Shown: piece after piece, positions 44,728 to 53,345 of the stretch | Layout: each line of letters starts with the position of its first letter | Position numbering within the stretch: the first letter of the stretch is position 1 | From: Accumulibacter sp. | Lineage (GTDB): Bacteria > Pseudomonadota > Gammaproteobacteria > Burkholderiales > Rhodocyclaceae | NCBI RefSeq assembly: GCF_036625195.1 | Contig: NZ_JAZKUG010000001.1 | Location: 3,968,001 to 4,032,000, forward strand | Reading direction: 5' to 3' | DNA length: 64,000 nucleotides | Program-made: the position numbers and the translations under genes | The notes under the pieces: model-generated | Databases searched by the model: none | What the model saw: only the letters and a program-made list of their open reading frames with translations | What the model was told of the DNA's origin: nothing

Positions 44728-46213
44728 CGGTCGCCCCCGTCAGCCGGTCGTAGGGTTCCAGCCGATGCGGCCGGACCGGCGTATCGCGGCGCTGCAGGTG
44801 CTCGGGCAAGGGGATCTCGACCGGTGGCGGCCGGTCGGTCGCTTCGCGCCGGCGCTCCAGCGCCAGGCGCACCGCATTCAGGTGCGGCACCTGACGGGCC
44901 AAGGCCTCCTCGATGCCCGCCCGCAACTCGCTTGCACCGTAGCGATCGAGCAGACGCAACAGCGCCGCCGTGATCGTTCCCAGATTCGCCCCCCGGCCGG
45001 CCGCCTGGACGAGCAACTCCCGGCTTTCCGGTACCGCCCGCGTCAGCCGGTCGGTCCCCCGGTGCAGACTCGCTTGGTGCTTCTGTTCGACCAGCGTCGC
45101 GATATGGGCGGGATCCTCGATGCACTGCCCCCGGTCATAACTGCGCCGGTGCGTCGCCAGTAGCGTCGGCCCATCGACGATGCGCACTCGCAGCGGGTCG
45201 GCGACCACCGTCAGCGTCTGCTGCACCTGCTCCGGCGGCACCGAATAGTCATTCAGGTCGAAGCGCACATAGGGCGTCTTGCCGACCTTCACCGCCACCT
45301 GCTCATCGGTCGGATACGCATGCTCCGGCAGCGCCAGCAGATGGGCGGCTTCCAGCGCGAAGGCTTCGCGCACGCTCAGCGAAGGGTCCTCGGGGCAACG
45401 CCGGTCCGCCGCCTCTCCCGAACACCAAGCTTCCGCCCGTGCATTGAGGTCCGCCAGATCCAGGAAGCTGCGACCGGCGAAGAAGGCTTCGCGAACATAG
45501 CGAATGGCCCTTTCCACGCGCCCCTTCTCATTGCCCCGCGCGATCGCCACCGGGCGAGGCTCGTAGCGATAATGACCGGCGAACTGCAGTAGGGTGGGAT
45601 TGAAACGGATCGCCTGCCCTTGTCGCTCGAGGACGGCGCTCTTGAGGTTGTCGTACAGCAGCACTCTCGGCAGACCCCTCCAGGCGTCAAACGCTCCGAC
45701 ATGGCCGCGCAGGAAGTTCTCCATGCGCGCATCGAGAAAGAAGCGCAGATAGATCATGCGCGACCACGCCAGCACCATCACGAAAGCCAGCAGTGCCCGG
45801 CGAGCGCGGCCGATTTCCAGGTGGCCGAAGTGCCCCCAATCGACCTGTGCCTGTTCGCCGGGCAGCGTCGAGAGCCGCAGGTAGGCTTCCGCCTTCGGTC
45901 GCGGACGATGCAAGGCGACCAGATGACGAAAGTGATCGGGACCGCCGGAGTAGCCGCGTTCCTTGACCATGACGTACAGCCGCCTGGCCGTCAGGGTCGG
46001 AAACTGCGCCAGGGTCGCGTGGATCAAGGGCAGGTAGGGGTCGATGCGGGAAGGCCGCGGCGCGATGCCGGTGCGTGGCAGACCCGCCTGCGTCAGGACA
46101 CGCCGGACGGTGCCATGATGGACGCCCAGCTGGCTGGCGATGGTGCCGATGCGCCAGCGCTCGGCATGGTAGTAGCGCAGAATCTGCGCTTGCGTATCAG
46201 TGGAAATGCTCAA
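44714..46213 (-). CDS. istA: IS21-family transposase IstA
   Basis: The protein has about 499 residues. I chose the TTG at 46213 (LSISTDTQAQILRYYHAERW) because GAGGAACCCGAG precedes it; the frame is open to 46396 but that part overlaps the zinc-ribbon ORF. The N-terminal helix-turn-helix (IGTIASQLGVHHGTVRRVLT) is followed by a DDE core (QVDWGHFGHLEIGRARRALL, VLLYDNLKSAVLER, and the Glu in GNEKGRVERAIRYVREAFF). A C-terminal domain contacts IstB. Confidence 0.92.
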   Translation of the reverse strand: MSISTDTQAQILRYYHAERWRIGTIASQLGVHHGTVRRVLTQAGLPRTGIAPRPSRIDPYLPLIHATLAQFPTLTARRLYVMVKERGYSGGPDHFRHLVALHRPRPKAEAYLRLSTLPGEQAQVDWGHFGHLEIGRARRALLAFVMVLAWSRMIYLRFFLDARMENFLRGHVGAFDAWRGLPRVLLYDNLKSAVLERQGQAIRFNPTLLQFAGHYRYEPRPVAIARGNEKGRVERAIRYVREAFFAGRSFLDLADLNARAEAWCSGEAADRRCPEDPSLSVREAFALEAAHLLALPEHAYPTDEQVAVKVGKTPYVRFDLNDYSVPPEQVQQTLTVVADPLRVRIVDGPTLLATHRRSYDRGQCIEDPAHIATLVEQKHQASLHRGTDRLTRAVPESRELLVQAAGRGANLGTITAALLRLLDRYGASELRAGIEEALARQVPHLNAVRLALERRREATDRPPPVEIPLPEHLQRRDTPVRPHRLEPYDRLTGATDDPE

Positions 46214-46649
46214 CTCGGGTTCCTCTTCGATCAGGTGAGATAGCGGATGGAACCCGGCAGCTGCCCAGGAAGCCCTGCCTGAGCCAGCCCGAACAGCGCA
46301 TCCCGCAGAAATGGCAGCGCACCGTCCGGGAAGGGGCGGTCGAACCGACTGCCGCCGGTTCCGGGCCCACTGCCGAGTTCGCCGGCAGTAAATCATCTGG
46401 TGCCGGTGGCATAGAACCCTGATGCGTCACATTCTGCTGACGCAGCCGGTAACGGCGGTTTCTTTCGGCATGCTTGAGGCGGCCATTCCGGCTCTTCTGG
46501 TAACGGCGGCCGGCTGCCTGGAGGGAAGCGCGGCGGGCCGCCTCGGCGCAGCCAGCAGCACAGTAGATCTGGCCCCGGTCGCAGCGGCTGCAGACGACGA
46601 CCTGGGTGCGGCAGCAATGGCACAGGAAGAGTCGGCCGGTGGCTTCCAT
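46197..46649 (-). CDS. Zinc-ribbon accessory protein of the IS21-family element
   Basis: The protein has 150 residues. The N-terminal Cys motifs CHCCRTQVVVCSRCDRGQIYC and AAGCAEAARRASLQAAGRRY suggest one or two zinc sites, followed by the basic helix QKSRNGRLKHAERNRRYRLR, which looks DNA-binding. A second CxxC pair (VRCHFCGMRCSGW) is near the C-terminus. It overlaps the istA start by 17 bases and is co-directional. It is a passenger or regulatory gene of the element; function unknown. Confidence 0.6.
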   Translation of the reverse strand: MEATGRLFLCHCCRTQVVVCSRCDRGQIYCAAGCAEAARRASLQAAGRRYQKSRNGRLKHAERNRRYRLRQQNVTHQGSMPPAPDDLLPANSAVGPEPAAVGSTAPSRTVRCHFCGMRCSGWLRQGFLGSCRVPSAISPDRRGTRVEHFH

Positions 46650-46886
46650 TGGCGGTTCCCGTCACGCCAATGAGCTATCGACAGGAAGACGCCGCTCGTG
46701 AAATACTCTCCCTGCACCCGTGCCCAGCACGGTGTGGGGCACGACATCGGCGTGGACTTTGCGGGTTTGGCCGGTGTCGTGCCCGTTCTCCTTGGCGGGT
46801 CCTTTTTACCGCATCGCGAGCGGGCTTATCATCCCCGCCTGCAACCCTTGGCCGCATCCGCGGCAGGTTTCCCCGATGGCCGCCGC

Positions 46887-46947
46887 GCGGCAGGAGGGCG
46901 CGTCTCCAGTCGCCCTTCGGGCTCCTTCCGACGCGCCCTCCTGCCGC
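46887..46947. repeat. 18-bp perfect-stem hairpin inside the IS21-family element
   Basis: GCGGCAGGAGGGCGCGTC (46887-46904) is perfectly complementary to 46930-46947. The 25-base loop itself contains a small GCCC-TTC-GGGC hairpin. It lies between the element end and the zinc-ribbon gene. It could stop readthrough from outside the element or be a structured RNA. Confidence 0.8.
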
Positions 46948-47071
46948 ACCATCGGTCGCCCAGCCGCCCCGAAACCCCAATCCGTCTCGACCATGGACCA
47001 TCCCTCCCCGGTCACATCCTCGACCGCTCGCAGCCAGTTATCGGCGCTTCTTGACCACCATTGACACCGGC

Positions 47072-47779
47072 AAAGACCTCATGATGGATCGGCAAGCCGT
47101 CCGCCGTCTGGACCACCCCGAGCATCACCTGGCGTACCGTCCCACCCTCCTTGGCATGGCCAAAGTGCCGCAGGTCCTCGGACTCATCGGTGCATCCTTC
47201 GGCACGGATCGTCGTCAGGTCGTAGAAGACGATCGCCAACTCCTGATCGATCAACGGCCGCAGGAGAGCTGCCAGAGCGTCGTCAACCCGGTCGGCACCC
47301 TCCGCCAGAGTATCCATCGTGCGCAGCAGGTGCTGGTGGGTGACCGAATCGGCGCTGACCTCGGGAACACGGGTGCCCTCCAGCCAGCGCAGGATCCCCA
47401 GCTTGGACTCCGGATCACACAGCCGGTTGAACACCATCACCCGCAGCAGACCTTCGGCGTCGAACTGGTGGCGATTGCGCAGCAGCCGGCGAAAGGCGTC
47501 GGCGAAGCCCAACTCTTTCCACAGGGCGGTCAGCAGCCAGGTGTCGCCGACCGACAGCGCCGGTGCAAAGGCGACCTCGCCGGTCCCTTCCTCGAGGGAG
47601 GGCTTGCCCGCCGCCCGCAGCAGACCGTTGAGCAACGAGTCGGTCTCGCCGGATCGCACCGCTTCGATGCGCCCCAAGGTGGCGATGACCCGCTGGCGAG
47701 GTACCCCGGAGGGGTCTCGGTAGGCCTCGACGAGCTTGACGTACTGGCGCGGGCCGGACGTGGTGATCTTCACGAACAT
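47072..47779 (-). pseudogene. IS1634-family transposase, N-terminal part
   Basis: There are 236 codons from MFVKITTSGPRQYVKLVEAY, with the first catalytic Asp region (LAIVFYDLTTIRAEG) to PIHHEVF, where the IS21-family element interrupts (codon TTT at 47072). It continues in frame at 43603. The gene points away from the captured sigma-54 promoter at 47935-47949, so that promoter would read into it. Confidence 0.88.
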
Positions 47780-47934
47780 GTCGCTACTGTATCCTCATAC
47801 AGACATGATCGCAATAGTCTTTTACGCCAGACGTGTCACTACACGAAATTTCCAGCTGCGCGCCAACCCCTTGTTTTTATTGGGGCCGAAGCCCCGTCTA
47901 TGCGTATGGCACGCGAAAAGTGTCGAACTCGGGT

Positions 47935-48046
47935 GCACAGAGCGTGCCAGTTCCCGCCGTGGCCGCTGAAACCCTGACGTGGCAAGGCTTGCAGAGATTC
48001 CCGAGAGGGCCGGGGAAGCGTTGATGTCGGACATTCCCGCGGGCCA
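47935..48046. repeat. Copy B of the nif promoter region, part 2 (with intact -24/-12 boxes)
   Basis: It corresponds to 20757-20866. The minus-strand TGGCACGCTCTGTGC (47935-47949) is unchanged from the nifH promoter because the target duplication rebuilt the -12 box. The UAS is now nearly 6 kb away at 53836. The right edge of this piece (48041-48046) is blurred by mismatches. Confidence 0.85.
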
Positions 48047-48309
48047 ATACCCCGGCACGGCTACCCGGTGCTCGTTCCGCTCTCTTCCCAGGTCGTGTCA
48101 GCCTTCCCGGCATCGACTGGCAGGTCGGCCCGTGCATCACCCTTTTCGAGGCTTGCTCAGCGTTCACTCACGTTGCGGCCTGTACGCTCGCCAAGTCACC
48201 TAGTGTCTGAGCGGGAGTGACGCACAGCGTTTCCAGTGCTATCCTTTGCGATTGACAGGGGCTTTGTAGAGGTAATGACCTCCTGATTCAGTCCATCAGG
48301 GAGCGTGTC
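48047..48309. other. Gene-free stretch before the IS4-family element
   Basis: There are 263 bases with no gene I can support. The first 150 bases read on the minus strand as an open but unrecognised frame (NAEQASKRVMHGPTCQSMPG region), possibly the edge of another mobile element. The last ten bases (GGAGCGTGTC, 48300-48309) are the IS4 target repeat. Beyond the element the sequence continues as the leader of the second PEP-CTERM gene. Confidence 0.35.
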
Positions 48310-49689
48310 CAATCCTCACAAGTTAGCATATAGGCATAATCACTTATAGGCGTGCGACAGGTGCGGTTTCGGCTGCGGTTTTCGCGGTTGGGAGCGATTG
48401 GGGACGAACTTCTGGAGGTTCAGGGCGATTTCCTCGAGGATGGGCTTGAGGCGGCGAGTGGTGGCGGTTGCAGCCAGGAGCCAACGACCGATCTGTCGCT
48501 TGATCTTGTCGATTTCCAAGGTGCGGTTGATCTTGTAGGACGAACCGGGGTCGAGAAGGGTGTGGGTCGCGACATAGGCGGCCAGTGCGTTGAGGTTGTC
48601 GAAGACCGCCTTGGCGCCGAAATCCTGGCGCGCCGCATGCCAGGACAAGCCGGAGGTATGTTCCAGTTGCAGCCGGTGCTTGATCCGTTTGAACGCCTCT
48701 TCGATTCGCCAGCGGCCGTGGTACAGCTCGGCAAACGCGGCGGCGGGAAAGGTCACTGGATCGAGGAGCGAGGTCATCACCACATGCACCCGTCCGTTCG
48801 GTGTCGTCACCCGCACCAAGCGAACCGTGGTCGGCGTGGCCGGGCATTCATAGTCCTCGGCATCACGGGCATTGGGCGCGCGCAAGACGACGACCTGCTC
48901 GCTTCGACCGGACTGCAGGAACTCGCGTACCACTTTGAATCCTTGAGACAAATCGCAGCGGATGCAGAAGGGGATGCGACGTGCCGTCAGCGCCGACACC
49001 AGCCAACGACATGGAAAGCCGCGGTCCATCACGAGCACATCGTCGGAGCGCAGACAATCGATCGCCTCGAAGAACATCTGACGCTCATCGGACAAAGGCT
49101 CATGCAGGCGGAAGTTCAGGAACAGCTCGATCCCCGGCAGGTAGAGGCCGAAAGCCATGCCTGTGACGATCGACCGGACGTTGTCCTTCATCATCGTCAG
49201 GCGAACCGCGCTGCCATCCACAGCGACCACCCGAAAGCCTCTCCAGCGCGGGATCGGCAAGTGTTCCTCCACCAGTCCCATCAGGTGCTGATTGACCTCG
49301 CCGAACACCAGCGCGTTGATCTTGTAACGTGCCTGGTAGAAGGCTTGAGCGGTGACCTCACGGACCGAGTCGGCGCGATTGCGCAGGTTGGCGAAGAACT
49401 GATCGAGTTCCGACTGGACGGCGGCGTGGACGCTGGAGAGCAGAAAACTGAGGACGGTTGGCAGGGTGAGGGTACGGCAGCGGGTGAAGTGTTTGGGGTC
49501 GAGGCGAGCCACTTGGAGCAACTCTTGAGAAAACAGATACTTGGAGAGCTTACCAAGTATGTTGGCATATTCAGGCCGTCATGCGATTCTCCTTTATAAA
49601 CAATTGGTTACAGCTCTATTTTGCCGCAGGAGCGCAGCCGACACAAGGCCTGCCGCGCAATATGCTGATATGCTAACTTGTGAGGATTG
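48310..49689. mobile_element. IS4-family insertion sequence
   Basis: The element is 1380 bp. The terminal inverted repeats are perfect for 22 bases, beginning CAATCCTCACAAGTTAGC at 48310 and the complement ending at 49689. A 10-bp direct target repeat GGAGCGTGTC lies at 48300-48309 and 49690-49699, the length expected for IS4. Confidence 0.95.
48340..49521 (-). CDS. IS4-family transposase
   Basis: The protein has 393 residues from TTG 49521. DDE residues lie in VVAVDGSAVRL, DVLVMDRGFPCRW, and the family signature Y-x2-R-x3-E-x6-K in YHGRWRIEEAFKRIK. The frame is open upstream (NILGKLSKYLFSQEL), and a good ribosome site plus ATG at 49582 is one base out of frame, reaching a stop after three codons. 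The real N-terminus may therefore be lost by a frameshift, which would make this copy inactive. Confidence 0.85.
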   Translation of the reverse strand: MLQVARLDPKHFTRCRTLTLPTVLSFLLSSVHAAVQSELDQFFANLRNRADSVREVTAQAFYQARYKINALVFGEVNQHLMGLVEEHLPIPRWRGFRVVAVDGSAVRLTMMKDNVRSIVTGMAFGLYLPGIELFLNFRLHEPLSDERQMFFEAIDCLRSDDVLVMDRGFPCRWLVSALTARRIPFCIRCDLSQGFKVVREFLQSGRSEQVVVLRAPNARDAEDYECPATPTTVRLVRVTTPNGRVHVVMTSLLDPVTFPAAAFAELYHGRWRIEEAFKRIKHRLQLEHTSGLSWHAARQDFGAKAVFDNLNALAAYVATHTLLDPGSSYKINRTLEIDKIKRQIGRWLLAATATTRRLKPILEEIALNLQKFVPNRSQPRKPQPKPHLSHAYK

Positions 49690-49832
49690 GGAGCGTGTCC
49701 GGCGAATCCATCTTGATGACGATTGCATTTTGAATCATCATCATCGCGGTCGCGAAGAGAAGCTATATGCATTAAGCAAAGTCTTTTGCTCGCGATTTTA
49801 TTGTTTCTCGGTCAGTCATATTGGAGGCTTCG

Positions 49833-50549
49833 ATGAAATTGGACAACCCCGTCGTACCGAAGGGAAGAGATAGATGCAAGGATCGTCCAGGGTATATCCC
49901 GACACTGATTGGCCTTGGCCTGGTTCTCGCTGCGGGCAGTGCATCGGCTAGCTTTCAAACATTTTCCGGTGGGCTGTCCGAGGAGGCAGCTTGGCGTTCC
50001 GCGGTAGGCACATTTGCTCTAGAGAGCTTTGAGTCCTATCCGGATGGTACTGCGATTCAGTCATTGCCAGCACTCGGAATTAGGTTTGATGAGCTTGCAG
50101 GAGGTGGGTACCCGCAGGCGTATGTCTTTGGAACCACACCCTACGGCCCGACCCATCTCGGGAATTTTCCAAATGGGATCAACTGGGTCAATCAATGGAA
50201 CGATATCGTCGTTTATCCGCTTCCTGGGGCAACATTGACGGCGCTCGCATATTGGAATGGCGACGGCCAGGCCGACACTCTCGTGGCTAGAGCTTATGAT
50301 TCCTCTGACAACCTCTTGGGAACAATTGGCGCTTTCCATGATACTTTTGCTGGATTCATTTCCAGCGTCCCCGTCGCCAAAATAGTGTTCGACGGGATTA
50401 CAGGCGACGGCTGGAACCATCTGGATGGACTGCAAACCAGTGCCGTGTCGGGACAAGGCGGTGCCGTGCCAGAGCCACCGACCGCTTTGATGCTCTTGTC
50501 AGGGGCGCTTGCTCTCGCCTGTTATCGTTGCAAGTATTTTCGGCTTTAG
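49833..50549 (+). CDS. Second PEP-CTERM exported protein
   Basis: The protein has 238 residues. The ATG at 49833 has GGAGG six bases upstream. The signal peptide is at about 20-43 (IPTLIGLGLVLAAGSASA). The secreted domain includes ALESFESYPDGTAIQSLPAL and WVNQWNDIVVYPLPGATLTA, a beta-rich fold seen in other PEP-CTERM proteins. The tail VPEPPTALMLLSGALALACY and RCKYFRL keeps PEP, a helix and basic residues, though with fewer arginines than usual. Base composition is lower in GC than the nif genes. The upstream region is interrupted by the IS4 element, so its promoter may be lost. Confidence 0.75.
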   Translation: MKLDNPVVPKGRDRCKDRPGYIPTLIGLGLVLAAGSASASFQTFSGGLSEEAAWRSAVGTFALESFESYPDGTAIQSLPALGIRFDELAGGGYPQAYVFGTTPYGPTHLGNFPNGINWVNQWNDIVVYPLPGATLTALAYWNGDGQADTLVARAYDSSDNLLGTIGAFHDTFAGFISSVPVAKIVFDGITGDGWNHLDGLQTSAVSGQGGAVPEPPTALMLLSGALALACYRCKYFRL

Positions 50550-50715
50550 TTTCGCTAGGCACTGGTTGACTGGCGCGTGCGGTTTAGTCATCCGGCTAGG
50601 TTGGGCGACGGCGGTACGTCGGAGACGCGGGATCTGATGTCGCGGACCAGTGTGTCGGTCCGCGGCAGCACGTCGAAATCGGCGGGTCCCGCGTGGGTAG
50701 GCGGTGCGGCCATCG

Positions 50716-51039
50716 ATGGGACGTAAGCAGTGGCCGTCGACGATCGATGAGGCGGTCGGCGTAGTGATCGCCACGCTGTCGGACGAGGATCAAGCGGCGA
50801 TCGCGGCCATGGCGGAGTCTGAACTGATCGGGCTACACTTCGGGTTGGGAGGCTGGATGCGGAACAATCTGGGTTTGTGGAAGGGCAGCCGGGCGCTGCT
50901 CGAGGCGACGGGCGAGGCAGATGCGTACGATGCGTCGAAGGTGATCGTTGAGGCGGCGTGGCGGCGGTGCGGGAGACGGTGCCGAAGGTGCATTGAGGAG
51001 GAGTGGCTTAGGGCCACGGACCGTCATTGTTTGACGTGA
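50716..51039 (+). CDS. Small DUF6794-like protein
   Basis: The protein has 107 residues. WPSTIDEAVGVVIATLSDED, then LHFGLGGWMRNNLGLWKGS, resembles the DUF6794 domain (about residues 5-60). The last 35 residues are Arg/Cys-rich (AWRRCGRRCRRCIEEE) and look like a frameshifted tail. The ATG at 50716 is preferred over a GTG 12 bases earlier. Such domains appear as small stand-alone proteins of unknown function. Confidence 0.5.
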   Translation: MGRKQWPSTIDEAVGVVIATLSDEDQAAIAAMAESELIGLHFGLGGWMRNNLGLWKGSRALLEATGEADAYDASKVIVEAAWRRCGRRCRRCIEEEWLRATDRHCLT

Positions 51040-51523
51040 CCAACAGGAAACCATTGCAGCTCAGTTAATCGCACGCGAATAACCATTAGTCGCATTGCCA
51101 CTATTTGATTTAATTGCCAAGGAGCATCCGCTATGCAACCTGTAATTGTTTTCTTTTGCTTCATGCTTGCCCAAATTTCCCCCGTCCTTGCTCAATCTGC
51201 CCCTGTGAACAAGCCAGATATCAAGGTTGGTGACCGATGGATGTATCGAGTAGTGAATATGTACAACAACGAAGCAACCTCAGAGTTCGAGCAGATAATC
51301 ACCGAGGTTAATGGAGACGAAATTAAACTCGACCAGAAGACGTTTTCTTCCAATGCTGGGGACAACGTTGGCAGCGTAGCAAGGCGCAAGGCTGACCGGG
51401 CGACGTGGACATTTCCAGACAGTAGAATTTTTGAGGGTAGTTTTGTGTTCTTGGCTTTCCCTCTTGAAGTGGGTAAAACCTGGAAAAATGAGTACCAAAG
51501 GAGACGCAATGATTCAGGTACTA

Positions 51524-52651
51524 CTAAGCAATAAACGTCTGCTGTTCATATTGTACGAGCGCAATCCGGATGCCGAAAAAACCCTCGCACGATCTCTGGA
51601 AGATTTTGAAGGTGCTCCAGCGCCCCCTCAATGAGACGCCGCAGGCTGATTTTGTCGAGCGGCTTCTGTTTCGCCACGCGTTCCTTGACGCTCTTCCACA
51701 CTTGCTCGTCCGGATTGAGTTGCGGCGAGTAAGGCGGCAGGAAGTGCAGTTCCAGCATGCCGTTGGTGGACGCGACGTATTCGCTCACCAGCTTCGCTTT
51801 GTGAATCGAATGACCATCGACAACCAGGAAAATGGGCTGCGTCGCGCCGAGCATGAGTTGTTCGAGGAAGGTACGGAACACCGCGGCGTTGACCAGACCC
51901 TCGTGAAGCATGAACTGAAGTTGCCCGCCCGTGCCAACTGCCGACAGCATCTGGACGGAGACGCGCTGGCCTGTGGTGCGTACCACCGGCGTCCGGCCGC
52001 GAGGCGCCCAAGTCGTGCCCGCGTGGTAGTCCGAGCGCATCCCAGCCTCGTCAGCGAACATGATCAACGCCCCACGAGCCCTCGCACGTGCCTGGAGAGC
52101 GGGGTACTCCTCCGTGTGCCAGCGCTGCACCAGCGCCGCATCCTGCTGATAGGCACGGTACAGCGGGCGCTGGGCAGTGAATCCGAGTTGCCGCATGACC
52201 TTGCCCAAGGTCGGCAGGCTCAGCGTCATCTGAAACTGCCGTTCGATCAGGCTGCCGATCAGGCGCAAGGTCCACAACCCGAAGTCAAACTTCAACTGGT
52301 CGGGCGTGCGGTCGCGAACCGTATCGGCAATCCAGCGCAACTGATCCGGGCTGACCTTCGGCGGCCGACCCGCGCCTTCTCGGGCAAGCAACGCGTTCTG
52401 ACCACCGTCGTAAAATGCCGCCACCCATTTGAAAACCGCGCGCACCGAGACATCAAAATGGCGCGCCACGTCACTCGCCGGCATACCAGACCGAACCATT
52501 TTGACGCTTTGCATGCGTATCCATTGCTGTTCCATGCGGCGAGAAGTGAAAACCGGCCTTGGGGGAATCGAATGAAAGTTCATGGCGAGCATTATACATG
52601 AAACTCGTCCGCGCGCCAGAACTCAATGCACGCAATTTATTTATTGCTTAG
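51524..52651. mobile_element. IS630-family insertion sequence
   Basis: The element is 1128 bp. The inverted repeats begin CTAAGCAATAAA at 51524 and end TTTATTGCTTAG at 52651, flanked by the TA dinucleotide duplication (51522-51523 and 52652-52653) typical of the IS630/Tc1 superfamily. Excision exactly restores the host gene frame. Confidence 0.95.
51546..52592 (-). CDS. IS630-family transposase
   Basis: The protein has 348 residues. An N-terminal helix-turn-helix (GMPASDVARHFDVSVRAVFK) is followed by the DDE core: Asp in ALIMFADEAGMRSDYH, Asp in FLVVDGHSIHKAKLV, and the last acidic residue in YSPQLNPDEQVWKSVK. The gene is intact and fills the element, so it is probably active. Confidence 0.93.
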   Translation of the reverse strand: MLAMNFHSIPPRPVFTSRRMEQQWIRMQSVKMVRSGMPASDVARHFDVSVRAVFKWVAAFYDGGQNALLAREGAGRPPKVSPDQLRWIADTVRDRTPDQLKFDFGLWTLRLIGSLIERQFQMTLSLPTLGKVMRQLGFTAQRPLYRAYQQDAALVQRWHTEEYPALQARARARGALIMFADEAGMRSDYHAGTTWAPRGRTPVVRTTGQRVSVQMLSAVGTGGQLQFMLHEGLVNAAVFRTFLEQLMLGATQPIFLVVDGHSIHKAKLVSEYVASTNGMLELHFLPPYSPQLNPDEQVWKSVKERVAKQKPLDKISLRRLIEGALEHLQNLPEIVRGFFRHPDCARTI

Positions 52652-52907
52652 TACTGCTTTTAGTTCGCCAGTCAAGGTTGAGGGTTGGGAGGAAGTCGAA
52701 GTGCCTTCCGGAAAATTCAAAGCATTAAAGGTGGCGCACTCAGGCTTCTACAGCACCAAAATACTGTCTGGAGCATGGAACGGACGTTCGGCGCAAACTG
52801 TTTGGTACTCGCCAGAGGTGAAGAAGTTCGTAAAGCTAGAGTTTGATGATTCTGATAAGGGAGGAAACAAGACACGCACCGAACTGATTGAATACGAGGT
52901 CAAGTAA

Positions 52908-53345
52908 GCCGATTCTTTAGTATGCCCATTGCGTCACCATTCTTCGCCGAATTATTTTGGTGGTGGCGAGGATAGATTTAACTTTCTCCGAAGACTAAAT
53001 GAAACAGTCCAAACCGGGCGCATTTCCTTGGCACTCAATCAGCCGGGAGTTTCAGTTTGGTTTGCTGTCAGCTTGCGTCGCGTAGTGATGCTCTGTGGAG
53101 AGGTGGCGCCGTTTGTTTGGACAGGAAATGCTCGAGGATAAGTGGAGCCCTGCCGGCTGTGGTCGGGTTGACCGGTGATACGATTGGTTTTGACCTTCTG
53201 GAATTTTATCCGAACCGAATAGAGCTCGGTGGAGCTTGTGGGCGAAGGGACGCGCGGTGGGAAAGTCGCCAGACTTTTCCACGGCAAGCGGCCCGCTGCG
53301 CGTGAGCGCATCGTCCACAAGTCCACGGAGACCGTTCCTCATTCT
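52908..53345. other. Gene-free stretch between the split exported gene and the IS3 remnant
   Basis: There are 438 bases with no convincing gene. Short frames exist on both strands but none has a start signal or family resemblance. Part of it may be the non-coding end of the IS3-family remnant, but I could not identify a terminal repeat. Confidence 0.3.

Larger units (their letters stand above)
43604..47066. mobile_element. IS21-family element with extra genes, inserted in the IS1634 transposase
   Basis: The element is 3463 bp. Its ends begin TGTTAGTGGCTGCGAAGAAC at 43604 and, reading inward from 47066, TGTCAATGGTGGTCAAGAAG, imperfect inverted repeats with TGT tips. The 5-bp target duplication CCGGC lies at 43599-43603 and 47067-47071. 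It carries istA and istB plus two small ORFs and a large hairpin, making it longer than the usual 2-2.5 kb. Confidence 0.88.
42566..47934. mobile_element. IS1634-family element, interrupted by an IS21-family element
   Basis: The ends are perfect 14-bp inverted repeats ACCCGAGTTCGACA (42566-42579) and its complement (47921-47934). The flanking direct repeat is GCAC (possibly TGCAC; the limit is ambiguous). Without the nested element it is about 1.9 kb with a single DDE transposase gene on the minus strand. It inserted precisely in the -12 box of the duplicated nifH promoter. Confidence 0.88.
51133..52907 (+). pseudogene. Exported protein gene split by an IS630-family element
   Basis: The first half (51133-51523) begins with a ribosome site AAGGAG and a signal peptide (MQPVIVFFCFMLAQISPVLA) and runs to RRRNDSGTT. 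The second half resumes at 52654 (AFSSPVKVEGWEEVEVPSGK) to EYEVK. Removing 51524-52651 and one TA rejoins them in frame as a 214-residue protein. It resembles secreted DUF3108-like proteins with a beta-sandwich (VGDRWMYRV, FPLEVGKTWKNEY). No function can be given. As written it is inactivated. Confidence 0.85.

Noticed and set aside
46675..47001. Minus-strand frame of 108 codons at the end of the IS21-family element
   Set aside because: It spans the large hairpin, is Arg/Gly-rich and has no family resemblance.
47898..48200. Possible group II intron or further IS edge after copy B part 2
   Set aside because: The open minus-strand frame looked vaguely familiar, but no intron domain V, reverse transcriptase or terminal repeat could be shown; left as unassigned sequence.
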